From CALGKJ01 sp049322695 (GTDB lineage Bacteria > Bacillota > Clostridia > Lutisporales > Lutisporaceae): 64,000 bases of DNA. A model generated the notes under the pieces. That model saw nothing but the letters and a program-made list of their open reading frames with translations. It did no database searches and was not told the origin of the DNA. The DNA lies in contig JBMORW010000037.1 of NCBI GenBank assembly GCA_049322695.1, forward strand, positions 1 through 64,000, read 5' to 3'. Of this stretch, positions 59,717 through 64,000 are shown piece by piece (position 1 is the stretch's first letter; every line of letters starts with the position of its first letter). Both the position numbers and the translations under genes were made by a program.

Positions 59717-59742
59717 AAGGACTAGAGTATACTCTAGTCCTT
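59717..59742. terminator. Perfect 26-bp palindrome between tuf and the S10 promoter
   Basis: AAGGACTAGAGTATACTCTA and the rest of the site read identically on both strands. It would form a 12-bp hairpin after tuf, though without a U-tract; a second hairpin CCGGTTA-tAC-TAACCGG lies at 59766-59782. Confidence 0.55.
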
Positions 59743-59783
59743 GGAATTATGTTCGGTTACTAGTGCCGGTTATACTAACCGGA

Positions 59784-59839
59784 CGAGTTTCGAGATTAAA
59801 CTTGACAAAAGCACTTCTTAACCCCGCAACTCGCAACTT
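59784..59839. repeat. Heptad-repeat element after tuf (copy 10)
   Basis: ACGAGTTTCGAG, core ATTAAACTTGACAAAAGCAC, then CCCCGCAACTCGCAACTTAA. Confidence 0.65.
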
Positions 59840-59856
59840 AATTTTACAAAGTTAAA

Positions 59857-61059
59857 TTATTCAACTATTGATGCAACTGCACCTGCTCCAACTGTTCTTC
59901 CGCCTTCTCTGATAGCGAATCTCAAACCTTCTTCTATAGCGATAGGTGTGATAAGCTTTATTGTCATTTCTATGTTGTCTCCAGGCATGCACATTTCTAC
60001 GCCTTCTGGAAGATCGATTACGCCTGTAACGTCTGTTGTTCTGAAGTAGAACTGCGGTCTGTATCCCTTAAAGAATGGTGTGTGTCTTCCACCTTCTTCT
60101 CTTGTTAATACGTATACCTGCGCCTTGAAGTGTGTGTGCGGCTTTATTGAGCCTGGCTTTGCAAGAACTTGGCCTCTTTCGATGTCTGTTCTTTGTACGC
60201 CTCTTAATAATGCTCCTATGTTATCTCCTGCTTGCGCTTGGTCAAGAAGCTTTCTGAACATTTCTACGCCTGTTACTACTGTTGATCTTGTCTCTTCTGT
60301 CATACCTACGATCTCTACTGTATCCTGAACCTTAACTGTTCCTCTTTCTACTCTTCCTGTTGCAACTGTTCCTCTTCCTGTAATAGAGAATACATCTTCT
60401 ACAGGCATTAAGAATGGCTTCTCAGTTTGTCTTTCCGGTGTTGGGATATAACTGTCTACTGCATCCATAAGCTTATGGATTCCGCTGCACCATTGGCATC
60501 CTTCATCACCGCATCCGCACTCAAGTGCTCTTAATGCTGATCCAGGTATGATAGGTGTGTCATCTCCCGGGAACTCGTATTGTGAAAGAAGCTCTCTAAC
60601 TTCCATTTCAACTAATTCAACTAATTCAGCGTCGTCTACCATATCTACCTTGTTAAGGAATACTACTATGTATGGTACACCAACCTGACGGGACAGCAGT
60701 ATGTGCTCTCTTGTCTGCGGCATTGGTCCATCAGCTGCTGATACAACAAGTATTGCTCCGTCCATTTGAGCTGCGCCTGTGATCATGTTCTTTACATAGT
60801 CAGCATGGCCTGGGCAGTCAACGTGCGCATAGTGTCTTGTCTTTGTTTCATACTCAACGTGTGCTGTGTTGATTGTTATTCCTCTTTCCTTCTCTTCCGG
60901 TGCCTTATCTATTTCGTCATACTTTGTTGCTGTTGCTTGACCAAACTTTGATAATACTGTTGTAATTGCTGCTGTCAATGTTGTCTTACCATGGTCAACG
61001 TGCCCGATTGTTCCTATATTTACGTGGGGTTTGTTTCTTTCAAATTTTGCCTTTGCCAT
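59857..61059 (-). CDS. tuf: Elongation factor Tu
   Basis: GTPase that delivers aminoacyl-tRNA, 400 residues: GHVDHGKTT, DEKERGITI-type switch (APEEKERGITINTAHVEYE), DCPGHADYVKNMITG, NKVDM and C-terminal GGRTVGAGAVASIVE. In the GTPase domain, after SALRALE, the segment CGCGDEGCQWC adds four cysteines (C-x-C-x4-C-x2-C), a possible zinc knuckle; similar inserts may occur in other clostridia. It is preceded by two tRNA genes and followed by the S10 operon, with no fusA, rpsL or rpoBC between. Confidence 0.97.
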   Translation of the reverse strand: MAKAKFERNKPHVNIGTIGHVDHGKTTLTAAITTVLSKFGQATATKYDEIDKAPEEKERGITINTAHVEYETKTRHYAHVDCPGHADYVKNMITGAAQMDGAILVVSAADGPMPQTREHILLSRQVGVPYIVVFLNKVDMVDDAELVELVEMEVRELLSQYEFPGDDTPIIPGSALRALECGCGDEGCQWCSGIHKLMDAVDSYIPTPERQTEKPFLMPVEDVFSITGRGTVATGRVERGTVKVQDTVEIVGMTEETRSTVVTGVEMFRKLLDQAQAGDNIGALLRGVQRTDIERGQVLAKPGSIKPHTHFKAQVYVLTREEGGRHTPFFKGYRPQFYFRTTDVTGVIDLPEGVEMCMPGDNIEMTIKLITPIAIEEGLRFAIREGGRTVGAGAVASIVE

Positions 61060-61200
61060 TACTATTTCTTCCTCCTTAAGTTTTATTTTAAGGCATATCC
61101 CTAAGTGAAATACTTAAGCATATTCCTAAATAGTCTTCTAATAAACACTCCCGTGTGTATCACAGTTATATTTTTTAATTTATACTGTGAATAAGAAAAA

Positions 61201-61277
61201 TGGAGCTCACGAGCAGGATTGAACTGCCGAACCTCTTCCTTACCAAGGAAGTGCTCTACCTACTGAGCTACGTGAGC
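61201..61277 (-). tRNA. tRNA-Thr (GGT)
   Basis: Cloverleaf with acceptor GCTCACG/CGTGAGC, anticodon arm CTTCC-TTGGTAA-GGAAG (anticodon GGT), T-loop TTCAATC and genome-encoded CCA. Confidence 0.95.
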
Positions 61278-61372
61278 TAACTAAATACTTTGTATTTAAT
61301 TCCGGAGTTTTTATTTGAAAAATTTTTTACAATGCAATAAAAACGTCCATGTTTATACAAAGTTGTTATAAA

Positions 61373-61457
61373 TGGTGGGGAAAGGTGGATTCGAACCACC
61401 GAAAGCGTTGCTAACAGATTTACAGTCTGCCCCCTTTGGCCACTCGGGAATTTCCCC
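61373..61457 (-). tRNA. tRNA-Tyr (GTA)
   Basis: Acceptor GGGGAAA/TTTCCCC, anticodon arm CAGA-CTGTAAA-TCTG (anticodon GTA), long class II variable arm, T-loop TTCGAAT and encoded CCA. Confidence 0.95.
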
Positions 61458-61500
61458 ATGCTTATGCGAACACAAAAATGTTCGGCCATACTATTATGGT

Positions 61501-61529
61501 ATTATAAAACTATTGATATACTTTGTCAA
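61501..61529 (-). promoter_or_regulatory. Promoter of the tRNA-Tyr, tRNA-Thr, tuf unit
   Basis: TTGACA (61529-61524), 17-bp spacer, TATAAT (61506-61501) on the minus strand: an exact consensus. Confidence 0.92.
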
Positions 61530-61590
61530 TATACAATTTTGCCTAACTATTGAGATAAACACCAAGCTTTTGACAGCTTATCCGTAATAT

Positions 61591-61611
61591 ATCCCGCTTA
61601 TTCAAGCGGGA
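61591..61611. terminator. Hairpin after sigH
   Basis: ATCCCGCTT-ATTC-AAGCGGGAT, a 9-bp GC-rich stem between sigH and the tRNA promoter; weak U-tract. Confidence 0.6.
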
Positions 61612-61651
61612 TACAAATAATTATATTATTAATCAATACATAATATGTCTT

Positions 61652-62296
61652 CTAAATATCTTTTATTTCCAGGTATTTTTCAAGCTTTCTTTTTACACGC
61701 TGCAAAGCATTATCTATTGACTTTACATGCCTGTCCAAGTCACAGGCAATCTCTTGGTATGATTTACCCTGCAGGTATGACATAAGTACTTCAAGCTCCA
61801 AATCACTTAATATTTCACCTATTTTGCTTTCTATAGAAACAAGCTCTTCTCTGCTTATTATCAACTCTTCAGGATCTGTAATCTTGGCAGCTGTCAGTAT
61901 ATCCAAAAGGGTCCTGTCCGATTCTTCATCATAAATAGGCTTGTTCAGTGATACGTAAGAGTTCAATGGTATATGCTTCTGTCTTGTCGCTGTCTTGATG
62001 GCCGTAATTATCTGTCTTGTAATGCATAGCTCGGCAAATGCTCTAAAAGAAGAAAGCTTATCATTTCTGAAGTCTCTGATGGCTTTATACAATCCTATCA
62101 TACCCTCCTGAACTATATCTTCCCTATCAGCACCAATCAAAAAATATGAGCGGGCTTTTGCTCTTACAAAATTTTTATATTTGTTAATAACATACTCAAG
62201 TGCGCTTTCATCCCCGTCTCTTGCACTTAGGACCAATTCCTCATCAAGCATATTTTCATATCTTTCTACAAACCTTTTTTCAGCATTTGCTTCCAC
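61652..62296 (-). CDS. sigH: RNA polymerase sigma-H factor (sporulation)
   Basis: Directs transcription of early sporulation and stationary-phase genes. 214 residues: DGDESALEYVINKYKNFVRAKARSYFLIGADREDIVQEGMIGLYKAIRDF (region 2) and LSDLELEVLMSYLQGKSYQEIACDLDRHVKSIDNALQRVKRKL (region 4). GTG start after GGAGGCG. Adjacent to rlmB, its usual neighbour in Firmicutes. Supports a spore-forming host. Confidence 0.96.
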   Translation of the reverse strand: MEANAEKRFVERYENMLDEELVLSARDGDESALEYVINKYKNFVRAKARSYFLIGADREDIVQEGMIGLYKAIRDFRNDKLSSFRAFAELCITRQIITAIKTATRQKHIPLNSYVSLNKPIYDEESDRTLLDILTAAKITDPEELIISREELVSIESKIGEILSDLELEVLMSYLQGKSYQEIACDLDRHVKSIDNALQRVKRKLEKYLEIKDI

Positions 62297-62457
62297 TTTA
62301 TCGCCTCCAAGCTAATCGTGAGAACGAATATAATGAACTTATCACTATAGCGTCCTCTATAGACAAGAACTGTACAGGTATGAGTTAGTTCTGCATTCAA
62401 CAGAAAAAATCTGACTATTGAAATGAACAAGTATCGGACATACTAAACCATATTATT

Positions 62458-62486
62458 ATTATACTTACACGTTATTTCTAAGTCAA
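62458..62486 (-). promoter_or_regulatory. sigH promoter
   Basis: TTGACT (62486-62481), 17-bp spacer and TATAAT (62463-62458), minus strand, about 160 nt before sigH. Confidence 0.82.
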
Positions 62487-62547
62487 GCCTTATCGCTTGC
62501 GCGAAGCCGTTTTTCCAATATTTTCGTGTTTTGGAGACTCAATTTGA

Positions 62548-62573
62548 GCTGCTCCACCCTTTTGGGGAGCAGC
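62548..62573. terminator. Hairpin in the rlmB-sigH gap
   Basis: GCTGCTCC and GGAGCAGC form an 8-bp GC-rich stem around ACCCTTTTGG. It lies between the rlmB stop and the sigH promoter and may end rlmB transcription. The rest of the 404-bp gap shows nothing else I can name. Confidence 0.55.
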
Positions 62574-62701
62574 GACTCTCATAAAGCCATTTTAGCCGTT
62601 TATCAATAGAAGGCTTTATTTTAATATCGGCACTATTCAGTTTCTTCTATAATACTTCTGGTATTTTTTTACTCCAAAAAGCATGCATGCACTAATGAAG
62701 C

Positions 62702-63664
62702 CTATTTTGACTTCTCTGCCCTTTGCTTGTTTATCTCATATACTATTATACCTGTTGAAACTGCCGCATTCAGTGATGATATTTTGCCTTTCATGGGAAT
62801 ACTTACTAAAAAGTCACACTTTTCCTTTATCAGCCTTCCTATTCCTTCTCCTTCGCTACCTATTACAAGAGCCACAGGACCTGTCAGATCCTTCTTGTAA
62901 TATGTTTCCCCCTTCATTTCAGCACCAACAATCCATAATCCCTTTTTCTTAAGCGCTTCTATAGTCTGTGATAAATTTGTCACCTTGGAAACAGGCACGT
63001 ATTCTATAGCTCCTGCTGAAGTTTTTGCAATAACAGGTGTCAAGGATGCAGATCTGCGCTTGGGGATTATTATGCCGTGCACTCCTGCACCTTCTGCTAT
63101 TCTGAGTATTGACCCCAGATTATTGTTGTCAGTGATTTCATCAAGTATTATTATAAATGGGTCTTCACCTTTATCAGCAGCTATTTGAAGTATTTCATCC
63201 ACCTCATAATATTTATATAGGGCTGCGGAAGCTATTACACCCTGATGTCCTTCTGTGGATGAAAGTGCATCAAGCTTCTTTCTGTCTACCTCCTTAATGA
63301 GTATATGCTTATCTTTGGCCATAGCTATTATCTGTCTGATTGAACCTTCGGCGGCACCCTTCTGAACAAATATCTTATCGATTTCTCTTCCTGATTTCAA
63401 TGCCTCCAGTACAGGGTTTCTGCCTTCAATGAGATTGATATTTTCATCATCGGCTTCCTCAAACACTTCCTGTTTTCTGGGTCTTTCCTTAAATTTAGGC
63501 TTATCAGTTTCCTTTACAGCGCTTTTTTCAAAAGGCTTTGACTTGGAAAAGGGCTTGGGCTTGGAATCCTTACCCTTAAAATCCCTTCCTCCGGACTTTT
63601 TCCCAAACTCCCTGTTATCGCCCTTTTTCTTTGAATCTCTGTCTTCTCTAGGTTTCTTATACAT
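62702..63664 (-). CDS. rlmB: 23S rRNA (guanosine-2'-O-)-methyltransferase RlmB (SpoU family)
   Basis: Methylates a conserved guanosine in 23S rRNA (G2251 in E. coli numbering). The SpoU knot has IILDEITDNNNLGSILRIAEGAG, VALVIGSEGEGIGRLI and VSIPMKGKISSLNAAVSTGI. The N-terminal substrate-binding domain starts at INLIEGRNPVLEALKSG. Before it is a roughly 75-residue low-complexity, Lys/Asp/Phe-rich extension (KGKDSKPKPFSKSKPFEKS), longer than the family norm. The start at 63664 is nine bases after AAGG. Upstream of sigH. Confidence 0.93.
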   Translation of the reverse strand: MYKKPREDRDSKKKGDNREFGKKSGGRDFKGKDSKPKPFSKSKPFEKSAVKETDKPKFKERPRKQEVFEEADDENINLIEGRNPVLEALKSGREIDKIFVQKGAAEGSIRQIIAMAKDKHILIKEVDRKKLDALSSTEGHQGVIASAALYKYYEVDEILQIAADKGEDPFIIILDEITDNNNLGSILRIAEGAGVHGIIIPKRRSASLTPVIAKTSAGAIEYVPVSKVTNLSQTIEALKKKGLWIVGAEMKGETYYKKDLTGPVALVIGSEGEGIGRLIKEKCDFLVSIPMKGKISSLNAAVSTGIIVYEINKQRAEKSK

Positions 63665-63753
63665 AATCATCATCCTTCTTCATAAGTTTTATAGAAATGA
63701 ACTTGTAAATAAGTAATTGAAATGTTTTATAGCTCTTCAGCAGCCCCTTCTTA

Positions 63754-64000
63754 TCAAAACTGAAAATATATGAAAGTACTTTCTTCAGAAGCATTGAACA
63801 TTATTAAAACAAATATGAGTGCAGTATACACTGCCGCCCTTATATATGGCGGAACTTCCTGTGTCCATCTGCTGCACAGCACAGCTTCGTGTTTATTAAT
63901 GTAATACTCAAGTAGATGTAATAAGTATAACACAGCAATGACACTAAAATACAAATAATATGTTTCATAAAACACAAAATCAGTGAAATTTAACATTTTT
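63754..64000 (-). CDS. C-terminal part of an MBOAT family O-acyltransferase (AlgI/DltB-like), partial
   Basis: Only the last 80 or so residues are in the window; the gene continues past 64000, so the N-terminus is missing. Two membrane helices and the C-terminal FIYFQF ending are characteristic of AlgI-type acyltransferases, which acetylate cell-wall or exopolymer sugars; VLYLLHLLEYYINK precedes them. It ends 90 bp before the rlmB start. Confidence is moderate because the catalytic histidine is outside the window. Confidence 0.65.
   Translation of the reverse strand, partial: KMLNFTDFVFYETYYLYFSVIAVLYLLHLLEYYINKHEAVLCSRWTQEVPPYIRAAVYTALIFVLIMFNASEESTFIYFQF

Overview
The window looks like a chromosomal segment of a low-GC, endospore-forming Clostridia-type Firmicute. 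The evidence is the clostridial/bacillar S10-spc-alpha ribosomal order, the sporulation genes cwlD and sigH, the zinc-ribbon forms of S4, S14, L24 and adenylate kinase, strong AGGAGG-type ribosome binding sites, many TTG/GTG starts, and flavin/iron-sulfur genes typical of anaerobes. No rRNA operon, prophage or CRISPR array is visible.

Left part (1-24 kb) is a patchwork of small accessory operons: a possible transposon end; an HD-GYP c-di-GMP phosphodiesterase; a TetR-controlled operon with an iron-sulfur flavoprotein; a YkpA-type ABC-F ATPase; a DEAD-box helicase; an M15-like peptidase; MntP; glutamate formimidoyltransferase; an ArsR-controlled ArsP-type permease with a tiny cysteine-rich protein; a MarR-controlled nitroreductase pair; a redox operon (membrane LuxR regulator, EFR1 ferredoxin-flavodoxin, membrane protein, flavodoxin, FMN-binding protein); an SDR; and zinc-ribbon membrane proteins. 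Two decayed genes, iorA-like and M28-peptidase-like, lie here. The regulators sit beside well-formed palindromic operators placed in their own promoters.

Middle part (24-38 kb) has cwlD, a tandem pair of M29 aminopeptidases, a complete folate block (folE, folP, folB, folK, pabC, pabB, pabA), a MazG-like protein and a PilZ protein. An AT-rich island (34.8-38.6 kb) follows, with a DUF4145 protein, a 632-residue unknown protein ending in a PD-(D/E)XK nuclease-like motif set, a MITE-like element and a truncated replication-protein-like fragment. It is the best candidate for an undescribed, possibly defence-related, two-gene system.

Right part (38.6-64 kb), all on the minus strand, is the translation core: rlmB, sigH, tRNA-Tyr, tRNA-Thr, tuf, then rpsJ to rplQ (S10-spc-alpha including secY, adk, map, infA, rpoA), the ECF transporter core ecfA1-ecfA2-ecfT, truA, rplM and rpsI. 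The usual rpmG-secE-nusG-rplKAJL-rpoBC-rpsLG-fusA block between the tRNAs and tuf-rpsJ is absent. This is what recombination, or assembly collapse, between two tuf copies would produce.

A further feature runs across the window: at least ten intergenic elements made of 7-bp-period degenerate repeats in opposed arms around a short hairpin core, some even inside the S10 operon and one forming the 3' end of pabC. A second, REP-like family (GGGTCAG.CCTGA) has four copies between 15 and 24 kb.
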